Assembly: GCF_905475395.1 (NCBI RefSeq)
Contig: NC_058338.1
Span: 12,166,935 to 12,230,934, forward strand
Source of the DNA: Chrysoperla carnea
Lineage: Eukaryota > Arthropoda > Insecta > Neuroptera > Chrysopidae
Direction of reading: 5' to 3'
DNA length: 64,000 nt
The notes beneath the pieces are model-generated. The model did no database searches and was not told the origin of the DNA. It saw nothing but the letters and a program-made list of their open reading frames with translations. Numbering within the stretch: the first letter of the stretch is position 1; the number at the start of each line of letters is the position of its first letter. The position numbers were made by a program, and so were the translations under genes. Positions 54,165 to 64,000 of this stretch are shown in pieces.

Positions 54165-54905
54165 ATGGCACGAGGAAGTAGTGCTGGTTTCGATCGTCAT
54201 ATAACAATTTTTTCACCTGAGGGGCGTTTATATCAAGTTGAATACGCATTTAAAGCAATTAACCAGGCCGGTTTGACATCGGTTGCTGTAAAAGGAGTAG
54301 ATTCAGCATGTGTTGTTACTCAAAAGAAAATTCCAGATAAGTTAATTGATCCAAACACAATTGCTCATCTGTACAAATTGACCGATCGTATAGGTTGTGT
54401 GATGACTGGAATGATAGCCGACAGTAAATCTCAGGTACAAAGATCCCGTTATGAAGCTGCTAATTGGAAATATAAATTTGGGTCCGATATGCCTGTTGAT
54501 ACATTGTGTAAACGTGTGGCTGATATTTCACAAGTATACACACAAAACGCCGAAATGCGTCCACTTGGTTGCAGCATGATCATGATTGCATACGATGACG
54601 TTCATGGACCTTGTGTGTACAAAACTGATCCAGCTGGATATTATTGTGGATATCGAGCAATTAGTGTTGGTGCGAAACAAACTGAAGGAAATTCGTACTT
54701 GGAAAAGAAATTAAAGAAGAAACAAGATTTGAATACTGATGAAGTTATTCAATTGGCTATTTCATGTTTATCAACAATTTTATCCGTTGATTTTAAACCA
54801 AACGAATTAGAAATTGGTGTTGTTTCAAAAGATCATCCTAATTTTAAAATTTTAAATGAACAAGAAACTGATGTTCATCTTACTGCGATTGCTGAAAAAG
54901 ATTAA
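54165..54905 (+). CDS. PSMA6: Proteasome subunit alpha type-6
   Basis: A structural subunit of the outer alpha ring of the 20S proteasome, which gates substrate entry. A single exon of 246 residues, exactly the length of human PSMA6. The alpha-subunit N-terminal signature is present ([20 protein letters not shown], then [17 protein letters not shown]), as are [20 protein letters not shown], the Tyr/Asn-rich [15 protein letters not shown] and [16 protein letters not shown]. As expected for an alpha subunit there is no propeptide or catalytic N-terminal threonine. The start ATG is preceded by AGAAA and followed by the canonical [10 protein letters not shown]. An ATTAAA overlaps the stop codon. 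It is the only intron-free coding gene in the window. Confidence 0.98.
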   Translation: MARGSSAGFDRHITIFSPEGRLYQVEYAFKAINQAGLTSVAVKGVDSACVVTQKKIPDKLIDPNTIAHLYKLTDRIGCVMTGMIADSKSQVQRSRYEAANWKYKFGSDMPVDTLCKRVADISQVYTQNAEMRPLGCSMIMIAYDDVHGPCVYKTDPAGYYCGYRAISVGAKQTEGNSYLEKKLKKKQDLNTDEVIQLAISCLSTILSVDFKPNELEIGVVSKDHPNFKILNEQETDVHLTAIAEKD

Positions 54906-55905
54906 ATATTTGCTGTATTTTTAATTAAGAATTGTATTCCTTTAAATTGTTCTTTTTTCATTAAAACTTTCACATCTAAAATAATTTTTCATTTAAAATA
55001 TTCAGTCTTAAGTATAGCATTTTTCAGACTTTCGAGCAACATTTAGGAGTTCACTTCTGTCGACATGATCAAATGTTAACAAAGAGGCAAATCAATAATC
55101 AGTGTCAACTAACTCGGAAATTACTGGTGAAATTCAAGTTTCCACTATATACCGCAATCATCTTAGGGTTTCACCTCGGAATCTAACGGAATAAGCTAAT
55201 TTTTTGTACAAACATTTATTTTGATAGTACAAGTTTATCGAAAAATAATTCAGATTTCAATTTTATTATTGATTTGCCTTTTAACTCGCCGTCAAAAGTT
55301 GTCGCTTCACATATTCGAACAGAATTTTTAGCCGTAAACAATATCTTTGAGTTCGGCAGACCCTGTTTTAAAAAGGAGTTTCGTGCTGTAACACATTGTT
55401 GCATATTTAAACATTATAAGTTATCAACAGTTATTTTGGTGGGCAGGCGGATGACATATTTTTTAACACTAGTTTGCAAACCGGCATAATTTTCTTTGTT
55501 CATAAACTCATTGTTAATAAATACCACAATACTCGAAATAAAATTGTATATTAAGATATTTTATTTAAAAAATATTAAAAAAACACAACAGTAGCTAAAT
55601 CATCGTCAGTAGCTAAAATTATTCATATAGCACATTACAAGTATTCTTTACAAAATTTAAAAAAATATGTGAAACATTACCAAATTTGATTTTTGGTAAT
55701 GTTTCAATATTTATTTTTAACTTAAGTCTGTTGTGAAATGTAAGCCTGAAGTGAAATTTTAAATAAAATTTTATTTCGAGTATCATGGTATTTATTTCAA
55801 TAACTAATGAATTAAAATTTAAAAAAAAAAAGATTTCTTTCAAAAACTTTGAAAATATTATTTATATGAATATACTAAGATGTGGGTGTTGTGTTGCAGG
55901 GCGAC
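54906..55905. other. Interval between PSMA6 and TBCK
   Basis: PSMA6 3' sequence, then AT-rich DNA. It contains a perfect 14-bp hairpin GAAACATTACCAAA / TTTGGTAATGTTTC (55671-55684 and 55692-55705, 7-nt loop). GTTGCAG at 55893-55899 looks like a splice acceptor just before the TBCK start, so a non-coding first TBCK exon probably lies here. Confidence 0.5.
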
Positions 55906-58900
55906 ATGTCTCTAGGGCTCTTGCAGAATCCATTGCTGCAGTTTGGAGGCATGACGTTCTTCGCTCGACCCCATGAATCTGATACATGTGGTACAAATGG
56001 TTTACCGTTAACACCAAACTCAATTACCATCATTGGCAAATCACAAATATTAAAAGATATTGAACATCCAAATTTATGTCGATATTTGGATATCATACGA
56101 AGTAAACATGGTTAGTGCTTTCTTTCATAAACTTTATATTTTAAAATAAAAATTAAGGCAAAATATATTTATTTTTTTATTAGAGCGAATAATTGTGGTT
56201 TCACAAATTTGGGGTGAATCTTTAGAGAAATATTCTCAAGAAAAGAAAGTATTTAATGAGGAGGAATTATTTTTTATTGCGTACCAAATTTTAAATACTC
56301 TTAAATTTTTACATGAGAAAGATATTGTTCATCGTAATCTTAGTCCAGAGAATATTTACATAAATAAAGAGAATCAAATTAAGTTTTTTAATTATGGTTT
56401 GTATTATATGACAGGCGATGGAAAATATGTCCCATTTCCTATTGGGTAAGTATCGAAATAATCAACATTATTTATTATACTTTTTGAGTGTACAAGATTT
56501 TTACGTTCAGGGCATCCCAGTTTCGAGATGTTTTGAAAAGAATTAATTTTTAAAAACTATATATTTCGATCAAAAAATTTGAATCGTTCTATATCTTTGA
56601 GTTTTCTTCGAATTTCTAGTAGCGCCGACGATTTAGAACTATAAGAAATGATATAATAAAGATCACGACTTTCAGGAGATCTGTAGTGAAAATAATTATA
56701 AGTCACAATTAAATTAATATACAAATTCTTTAATTACAGCCATTGATTTTATTCTTTAACTGATCATTTAAGCGTTTTTATCAAATTCTAAACTATCTAC
56801 AACTCGGAAACAGTCCAGAAAAAATGATGTTATTTATTTTAGCTTGCTTAAATTCAAAATGCGTCATTACTTTCTCTGTATGAGGGACACTTGGCCCAAA
56901 GTCAGAGCAATTGGGGATAGCGAGGTTTATTATATTTGAATTTTATCATGGAATGACTCTCAATTTTAGCACATCCCGATAAAAAAAATGAATTTAACAT
57001 GAATCGAATACGGTTCAACCGAATCGATTTAATGCGGTTTACCTCTACCCTCCATAATAATGTTTTATTAATAAAAATCGTTGAGCTCGTAAGTTTGAAA
57101 GAGGTGGTTCTATTTAGATTGCAAAGATATTACAAAAAACTAGATAAATTTTAGGGTTAGGTGTATACATTTTATGTCAATTTCTGTAAAAAAAAGGTGG
57201 ATTCTTTATATTTCGAACATTTAATCCACCAAAAAAGTATTTAAAATTTAATGATTGATGTAATTTGTTTTTAATAAGATAAAATACCCGATGAGTAGTC
57301 AAATTTTATATTATTATTTACTCGAATGTATCTATTATTTTAGTTATTATTGTAGTTTATATGTTTAACTAGTGAGTGTTGATTTCAACGACTCCGTGGC
57401 GCAACGGTAGCGCGTCTGACTCCAGATCAGAAGGTTGCGTGTTCAAATCACGTCGGGGTCAATTGGATTATTTTTTATTTACTAAATTAATAATTATAAT
57501 AATATAGAATTTATAATTTAATTAATTTTTTATGAATCAATTTTTGAATAAGGGGTTTTACTGACGATAAAAGAAAAAATCGCTGATTTAATGAACGCTA
57601 TACTTTATTTTAACAAAGTAATAAATTCGTTTCAACATATTAGTAATATGTTGCATGAGGAAGTCATCGTACATAAATGACGAAACGTTCAATTAATTAA
57701 TTTATTCTCCTAGTCCAATTTCCTACGAATTAATTAATAATTTGTTTTAAATTAATATTTTTTTGAAAAATGAATTTTTTTTATATAGAACACCCAAATA
57801 TATGGCACCGGAAGCACTTCTAGCTGGTCCAATGAAACAATCATTAGGTCCGAAACCTGATTTATGGTCAGTTGGTATAATTTTAGCGGAATTAGCTTTA
57901 GGAATAACATTCTGGACAAACTTAAAACTTAAACAACTACTACGCAAAATTTTGAGTTTACTAGAAGGAAATGGCTCAACATTCGAACGAATTGCACGAG
58001 AACATAACTGCCTAGAGAAATATCAGGTATTGAATAAATAAAATCTAATCTTTGTTTTTTAAATGCATTTTTTAAATTTTTTAAGAACTTATCACCGGAA
58101 TTAACGAATTTAATTGAGTCATGCCTACAAGTAACTGGATATAAACGTTTAACAACGGCTGAGATTTTACAAAATTCAATTTTTGATAAATTTAAAATAG
58201 AAAATGAAAGTGAATCCGAGCGAAAGAAAAAATTATGTGCACCATTTACTATCGTAGAACTATATTATTGGTGGCAATTAGCGGGAGGTGATATTTATAC
58301 GGAACTGAAAAAAGAAGGTTTAATTTTAAATAAGCCACCAATTTTAAATTTACCAAAGTAAGTTGATTTATCATAGAGATAGACATAATACAGATAGAGA
58401 ACACCAGGGGTCTTCTAGCCTGCAACTTCTGCTCTAATTAAGATTTTTATTTGAGATTTTACATATTCTTAAAATAAAAAGTTCTACCTTCTCATTGTTC
58501 GTAAAAAAAATTTCCCAGAAAATGAGCCTTCACACTCCCCGTATATAACCCCCTTAAGTATTAATTACAATTATTTTACCTTTTCAGAGTTGTTTTATTA
58601 GATGGTAAGGTCCTCGGAGGTAAGAGGCGCGAAGAGACTTTACTCGATTTACGTGTTGTTCCCGTAAATTTGGATTCTTTATACAAACGATTTAGTCATA
58701 TCCCATTAAAATGTTTTTATCCGTTAATTCGTACCACATCAAAAAAGATTAACGATGCTGAACCCGAACCATATGACGCTGATCAACTTCCACTAATTAT
58801 TCGGGAAAAGGATCCTGAATATCAATTTCATCGTGTTATTTTACTGGGACGAATGTTAAAGGTAACTTTAAAAAGAAATGGATGTTTTTGATTTAAATAA

Positions 58901-60893
58901 ATTCTGAATTTAGGGTTATCCATCGACAAGAGATTTAATCGTGAAAGAGGCAAAAATTGATATTCCACCCTTATTACGAGGTCCTATTTGGGCTGCATTA
59001 TTGAACGTAGGTGGATCGTATGTTGAAAATTATATTCGAATTGATAAGGAAACTCAAACGTCTACTGACCGACAGGTAATATAAATAAAATTTTGGAAAT
59101 GCTACCGAAAGAATCCGTGGTGCCGTTATTTGATGACACTTCCTGCTAGAATTAGTTAAAATGAAACGATAGTTAAGAATATCTTAATTTTCGAGTTTTC
59201 TCTTGGTTTTTGAGATAATCGAGATTTAATCACATTTTTTCAAGATTTTTTGCCAAATGGTAAAATTGATTTCAAATTTTTTACTTTAGGCTTCAATATC
59301 TCGAAAACCAGGCATAAACTCGAAAATAGTTATTTATCATTTAGCTTTATTTTGGCTCTTTAGGATAATTTCGTAGTCAAATTGCACTGCTCTGGATACT
59401 TGTATGAGTTACATTAAATAGGTAATTATTTTTAGATCGAAGTCGACATTCCTAGATGTCATCAATATAACGAATTACTCTCTTCAGGCGAAGGTCATCG
59501 TAAATTGAAACGTATTCTCAAAGCCTGGGTTGTTCGTAATCCAGAATATGTATATTGGCAAGGTCTTGATTCATTAACAGCGCCATTTTTGTATTTAAAC
59601 TTTAATAATGAAGGTATACGACTGATTCACCCATAGGCCAAAATTAGAAATGCTAATTTTTTTTAAATTTTATTAATTTCAGCACGTGCCTATGCATGTT
59701 TATCAGAATTCATTCCAAAATATTTACATAAATTCTTTTTAAAAGATAATTCAGCAATAATTCAAGAATATTTGGCAAAATTTTCACAAATTATTGCATT
59801 CCATGATCCACAACTGGCAAATCATTTACATTCCATTAGTTTTATTCCAGAATTATTTGCCATACCATGGTTTTTAACAATGTTTTCACGTAAGTATGAC
59901 ACTTCTTAATGGCTAGATTGCAATTGGTCCTGAATAATTTTTGCAGATGTGTTTCCCTTGCACAAGATTTTACATTTGTGGGATAAATTATTATTGGGTG
60001 ATTCATCTTTTCCACTATTTATTGGCCTCGCCGTTCTACACCAATTACGAGATACCTTGTTGTCATCTGGTTTCAATGAATGCATTTTATTATTTTCTGA
60101 TTTACCCGAAGTTGATATTGCTGTTTGTGTTTCTCATTCGGTTGAGAAATATTCTTCTACCCAGCGTAGTATAACACTACGTAAACATCAAAATGGCGGA
60201 TGGAGTTCCAATTCAGAATTGGTAATTTTGATAGTATTTATCTGTATAATATAGTTTTTAATATGAAATTTGGAATTCTTTATAGGATATATCTGATGTG
60301 GAATTACGTGATTTACAGTTGGAATTTTGCCCTAGAATTAGTGCAAACGACGTTGTACATTTATTGAATAACTCACCGGATCAGATTATTATTGTCGATA
60401 TAAGACCTGCCGCCCAGTAAGTAAATTTTTCTAGTTAAGTTTCTTCAAAATCCGTCAAATTGATTTTAAGTTAAGTTCGTTTAAACTTACACACATAGAA
60501 TTTTATATTTTATAGTATACATGGCAATACATAAGTCTTTTGTATTCGTTTCAGATATAATCGTGCAGCAGTTAAGAAAAGTATAAACGTACCATTTGCA
60601 TTAATTCAGCAGGAAGATCCGAATATAGAATGTTTAGGGCCACAAGCTGCAGTTTTAAAGGACAATTTATTTCATACAATTGTAGTGGTGGCTGCCGAAC
60701 ATGTCCAAGCAGAAGTTGTACGTTTTCGTTTTATAAAAATTTAGAAAAAAATGAATGTATTGATTTTTCTATTTTTTCCCAGTTTTCGAGATATCTGGTC
60801 CAGTGTGAAGTTAGTCGAGTTTGTATTTTACATGGTGGTATTAATATTTTATATTCGGTTACTCCAACAATTTTAATATCAAATAAAATTTAA
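55906..60893 (+). CDS. TBCK: TBC domain-containing protein kinase-like protein
   Basis: A pseudokinase-TBC-rhodanese protein linked to mTOR signalling, endosomal traffic and mRNA transport. Exons: 55906-56110, 56184-56445, 57789-58026, 58086-58357, 58588-58861, 58914-59075, 59436-59613, 59683-59889, 59947-60221, 60286-60416, 60555-60714, 60783-60893; 824 residues in frame (human 893). The kinase-like part has HRNLSPEN in place of HRD and FNYGLYYMT in place of DFG, so it should be catalytically dead, as in human TBCK. The TBC domain keeps both GAP fingers ([10 protein letters not shown] with Arg; VYWQGLDS with Gln) and [20 protein letters not shown]. The C-terminal rhodanese fold ([20 protein letters not shown], ... 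CILHGGINI) lacks the catalytic cysteine. The last intron has a weak donor (GAA|GTTGTA). Intron 2 contains tRNA-Trp. Confidence 0.96.
57390..57461 (+). tRNA. tRNA-Trp (CCA), inside a TBCK intron
   Basis: Full cloverleaf: acceptor GACTCCG/CGGGGTC, D arm GCGCAACGGTAGCGC, anticodon stem-loop TCTGACTCCAGATCAGA (anticodon CCA), T arm GCGTG-TTCAAAT-CACGT, discriminator A. A T-run terminator follows at about 57471. It lies in the 1.3-kb second coding intron of TBCK in the same orientation. There is no tRNA intron. Confidence 0.95.
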
Positions 60894-61333
60894 ATTTATG
60901 TAATCACATGAATATTTGACATTTTTTGAATGATTCCTTTTTTGATAAATATATTTGTGAACTTGCCACAGCTTTTCTTCTTTTTCTTCTTCTTCTTTGA
61001 ATCATCAAAGGTAACATTCGTCCAAAATTTGTAATTATATTGGATATCAAACCTCTTAGATTTCCAACTTGAGATCAACGCTTAAAACTTTTGAAGAAGG
61101 TGGAGTGTCTATTTTCCAGAGAAGTGACAATTGGTGAATTTTGAGTATTTTCATGATTCTGGGATGTTCGTCTGGCACCGTTTTTAATCAAAGATTTAAA
61201 ATAAACTTCATGATTTTTAATAAAACTTACATAAAAATGATCGTTTTAGTCGAGTGCAATTAGTCATTATTAATGAAAAATGACGGAACCCAGATATAGT
61301 GAATGGATTTTGATTTTTCTGGAACTCTTTCTA

Positions 61334-61590
61334 GGTGTTCATAAAATAATCAAATTATAGTCAATTTTCGGTTGTCCGTTCGCCCGTCTGTCCATCTGTG
61401 ATCAAGGTAACTCAAAAACGAAAGGAGATATCAAGCTGAAATTTTTATAGCGTGCCCAGGACGTAAAAAGTGAGTTTGAGTTCGCAAAAGAGCAACATAG
61501 GTCAATTGAGCCTTGTAAACCGTTAGAGATTGAACAATAGTTAAAATGGAAAAAGACCACTGTTTACCCTTGTCCGATGAAAATGATGCT
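61334..61590 (-). repeat. R530 partial copy between TBCK and MAK16
   Basis: Reverse-strand copy with GGTTGTCCGTTCGCCCGTCT, ACTCAAAAACGAAAGGAGAT, CCAGGACGTAAAAAGTGAG and TTGTAAACCGTTAGAGATTG. Both element ends are missing. Confidence 0.8.
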
Positions 61591-61954
61591 ACTTCTAGTA
61601 TAATGCATATTCCATTTATAGCTATATTTATTTTTCCATAATTAAAGAGAAGTGAAAAAAAACACTCTCGCCAGGGCTTTGAAGCTGGACCTGTTAGATT
61701 CACGCAAGCTCCTTAGCTAATTCTTCTATACCGTGTATACGTAGCTTTAGAATAGTATTATTTTTATTCAATAGATGTTATTCATTTAAAGAAAGTTACT
61801 TGAAAGTTGATGTTATTCAATGTCAAATTCTTTCAAATTCGAAACCCACGTGTATGTGCTTTTAACTTTAAAGCGGTTTCGATTTAACGTAGAATTTCGG
61901 TGACATTTAATTAAGAATTTAAATAGTTATTTAATAAAAACATAGACCATCAAA

Positions 61955-63504
61955 ATGCAGCATGACGACGTATGTAATTTTACATTTAAACTAATGTTTA
62001 CGTTAAACTAACCTATAATTTTCCAATTTTTAGGTTGTTTGGAGTGTAATAAACAAAACTTTTTGTTCACATAAAGTACAGTAAGTTATTAAATGATTTT
62101 ATTTATTTTGTCCACTTCACCGTAAACTTTTTTTTTTTTTTTAGGACGAAGTCACAAAGATTTTGTAGAAATGAATACAATCTAACAGGTTTATGTACAC
62201 GTTCGTCATGCCCGTTAGCAAACAGTCAATATGCTACAGTACGAGAAGAAAAAGGGATTGTTTATTTGTATATGAAAACTGCTGAACGTGCACATTTTCC
62301 AAGTAAAACATGGGAAAAAGTAAAATTATCTAGAAATTTTGAGAAAGCTATACATCAAATTAATGAAAATTTATTATATTGGCAAGGTTTTATTAAACAG
62401 AAATGTAAACAACGATTCGTTAAAATTACACAGTATTTGATACGTATGAGAAAGTTAAAATTACGTAGACAGTAAGTATTCGTATAATGTTTTGGTTTAC
62501 CCCCGAGCACCCTCTAGATTATTGAAACTAGAAAAACTAAGAAAATCTATGTTAGTAATAATATTGCAACTAATGTAAATTATGTTTATTTAGAAAATTA
62601 TTGGTACCATTACAAAGAAAAATTGAAAGGCGTGAACGTAGACGAGAAGAAAAAGCTTTGGTTGCTGCTCGAATTGATGAAGGCATTGAAAAAACATTAT
62701 TGGACAGACTTAAAAAAGGAGTGGTAAGTATTGAATTATCATTATACTGGTTAAACCAGAATTATCATCTTAAATATCTTCGAATCTATAAATCCCAGAA
62801 AAAATAAGTGTAGCTAAAATAATTCAATTTCTTCGGGTGATAAAAGATCATGAAGTTTACTTAAAATTTCAAAACCATCTCGAGATCGCAACTGATAAGA
62901 GATTGAAATTTACTTAAAATTGAGTTTTTTTTCTCCTAATTTGCAGTATGAAGATTTGTATAACATACCACAAACAGCATTTGAAGATGCGCTTAAAGAA
63001 AATGAGGTAGAGAGTGAAATGGAAGATGAGGACGAAGTGGAAGAAGAAAAAGAAATAGAGATGGATAAAGAAGTAGAAGCGGAATTACAAAAAGAATTTA
63101 TTGAATATAATAGTGATATGGATGATGACTCAGATGCTGTAAGTATTTATTCCAATCAACCCTTAGAATCTGGAAGTAATTAAAATTTTCTATTAATTAA
63201 TATCAATATTTAAAAATTGTTACAGGATAGCGACAGTGGACAACGTGAAAAAGTTGATTTAGACTCAAGTTTCGAATCGGAAACGTCTGATATTGAGGTA
63301 AATCGAATTATAAATCATAAGTTTTTGTTTTAATTATTTTACGCTTAAAATATTTCAATTTTAAATTAAAATTTTTAGGATATTGCTGGACCATCAACGA
63401 CAAAAGAAACAATTTCTAAAGAAAAATCATTAAAGAGAAAGAAACCACATGTAGAAATCGAATACGAATATGAAACAGAAAAACCGTCAAAAGTTAAAGC
63501 TTAA
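61955..63504 (+). CDS. MAK16: Ribosome biogenesis protein MAK16
   Basis: A nucleolar factor for 60S pre-ribosome assembly, binding early 27S pre-rRNA particles with partners such as RPF1. Exons: 61955-61969, 62034-62080, 62145-62471, 62594-62723, 62947-63138, 63226-63297, 63379-63504; 302 residues in frame (human 300). The start [19 protein letters not shown] matches the family. Cysteine-rich region: [20 protein letters not shown], then [14 protein letters not shown]. Basic core: [19 protein letters not shown]; then [18 protein letters not shown]. The C-terminal third is strongly acidic ([17 protein letters not shown]), followed by a Lys/Arg stretch ([19 protein letters not shown]), a likely nucleolar localisation signal. 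The ten-base-plus poly-T tract before exon 3 is a strong acceptor. Confidence 0.97.
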
Positions 63505-63535
63505 TATTATGAATTAATTTGTAAATTTATAGATA

Positions 63536-63541
63536 AATAAA
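63536..63541 (+). terminator. MAK16 poly(A) signal
   Basis: AATAAA 32 bases after the stop codon. The 3' region is followed by non-coding AT-rich sequence to the window end. Confidence 0.6.
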
Positions 63542-63898
63542 TATTTAAAAATTTTTAAGAACTTGAAAAGATTTTTGTTGTTTTACTCCTCGCTAAAGAA
63601 CAGTTTCATCTTCAAATTTCATTTACAATTCTTTTAAAATAGGTAAAGCCTTCTGTTTAAGAAATAATTTGAAGGTATAAGTAGGGAAGTGATGGGACTT
63701 CAATTTTATAGAGTGATAGGATGATTTTATAAAATCGTCCAAGGGAAGGGTGCGTTGGATTTAACCTACTTTTGTTCATGTTAGGTCATAAAGTCAATAA
63801 AAACAAGAAATTTTGTTTTCTAGTAAGAGAACATTTTATTATGTCAAAATATTCATGAAAATCTTTTTATTGCTTTAATAAAAGCTCATTCATATAAC

Positions 63899-64000
63899 AA
63901 TGTATATATGAAATATATCAATGTATATTATGTTTAGTCCCAAGTTGATGCTACCAACAAAATTTTGATAACTCAAAAACGAAAGAACATATCTAGCTGA
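63899..64000 (-). repeat. R530 copy running off the window edge
   Basis: It begins with the terminal hairpin region (ATGTATATATGAAATATATC), then TTTAGTCCCAAG and GATAACTCAAAAACGAAAGA. An internal stretch is missing, and the copy is cut by the window end. Confidence 0.75.

Noticed and set aside
57633-57653. Perfect palindrome CAACATATTA-G-TAATATGTTG in a TBCK intron
   Set aside because: Short AT-rich palindromes are expected at this base composition and the one-base centre cannot form a loop.

Overview
This is an AT-rich window from an animal nuclear genome, almost certainly an insect. It holds seven spliced or single-exon protein genes with canonical GT-AG introns, two intact tRNA genes and a dense background of small non-autonomous transposons. 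The proteins look arthropod-like (a scalloped/TEAD with a His-rich linker, a Ugalt-type sugar transporter). The species cannot be fixed from the sequence alone; a holometabolous insect such as a lacewing is a guess. No bacterial, plasmid, CRISPR, retroviral or LTR sequence was recognised.

Layout. Positions 1-21664 contain no recognisable gene. The first exon of the next gene starts in the middle of the TEA domain, so much of this stretch is probably a very long upstream intron of that gene. It is filled with copies of a ~530-bp dispersed repeat (called R530 here), Helitron-like repeats, a 357-bp near-perfect foldback and a 2.4-kb long-TIR transposon carrying nested insertions. Then come: the TEAD/scalloped transcription factor (+, 21665-25716, 5' part missing); an 8-kb gap with MITEs, hairpins and tRNA-Asn; EMC10 (+, 33635-35919); CRIF1/mL64 (-, 36009-37838), tail-to-tail with EMC10; a UDP-sugar transporter (+, 38043-40684), head-to-head with CRIF1 across 204 bp; a 3.8-kb gap; NADH-cytochrome b5 reductase (-, 44494-52796) with a 6.2-kb first intron holding a hAT relic, a MITE and an 859-bp TIR element; PSMA6 (+, 54165-54905, one exon); TBCK (+, 55906-60893, 12 coding exons) with tRNA-Trp in an intron; and MAK16 (+, 61955-63504).

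The genes are unrelated housekeeping functions: Hippo-pathway transcription, ER membrane-protein insertion, mitochondrial translation, Golgi nucleotide-sugar import, lipid/haem redox, the proteasome, Rab/TOR-linked trafficking and ribosome assembly. They share no pathway; what links them is compact spacing (a 204-bp divergent promoter, an 89-bp convergent 3' junction). Every coding model below was checked for reading-frame continuity across each splice junction.

Most interesting structure: R530 has constant ends, no terminal inverted repeats and a terminal hairpin. One copy turned a ~58-bp EMC10 intron into 586 bp and sits 14 bp from the splice acceptor. Other items worth attention are two TIR elements with internal repeated motifs, several miRNA-like hairpins, a 10-nt microexon with an overlapping alternative start in the sugar transporter, a GC-AG intron in the reductase, and an inverted pair of conserved coding-like fragments near 44 kb.
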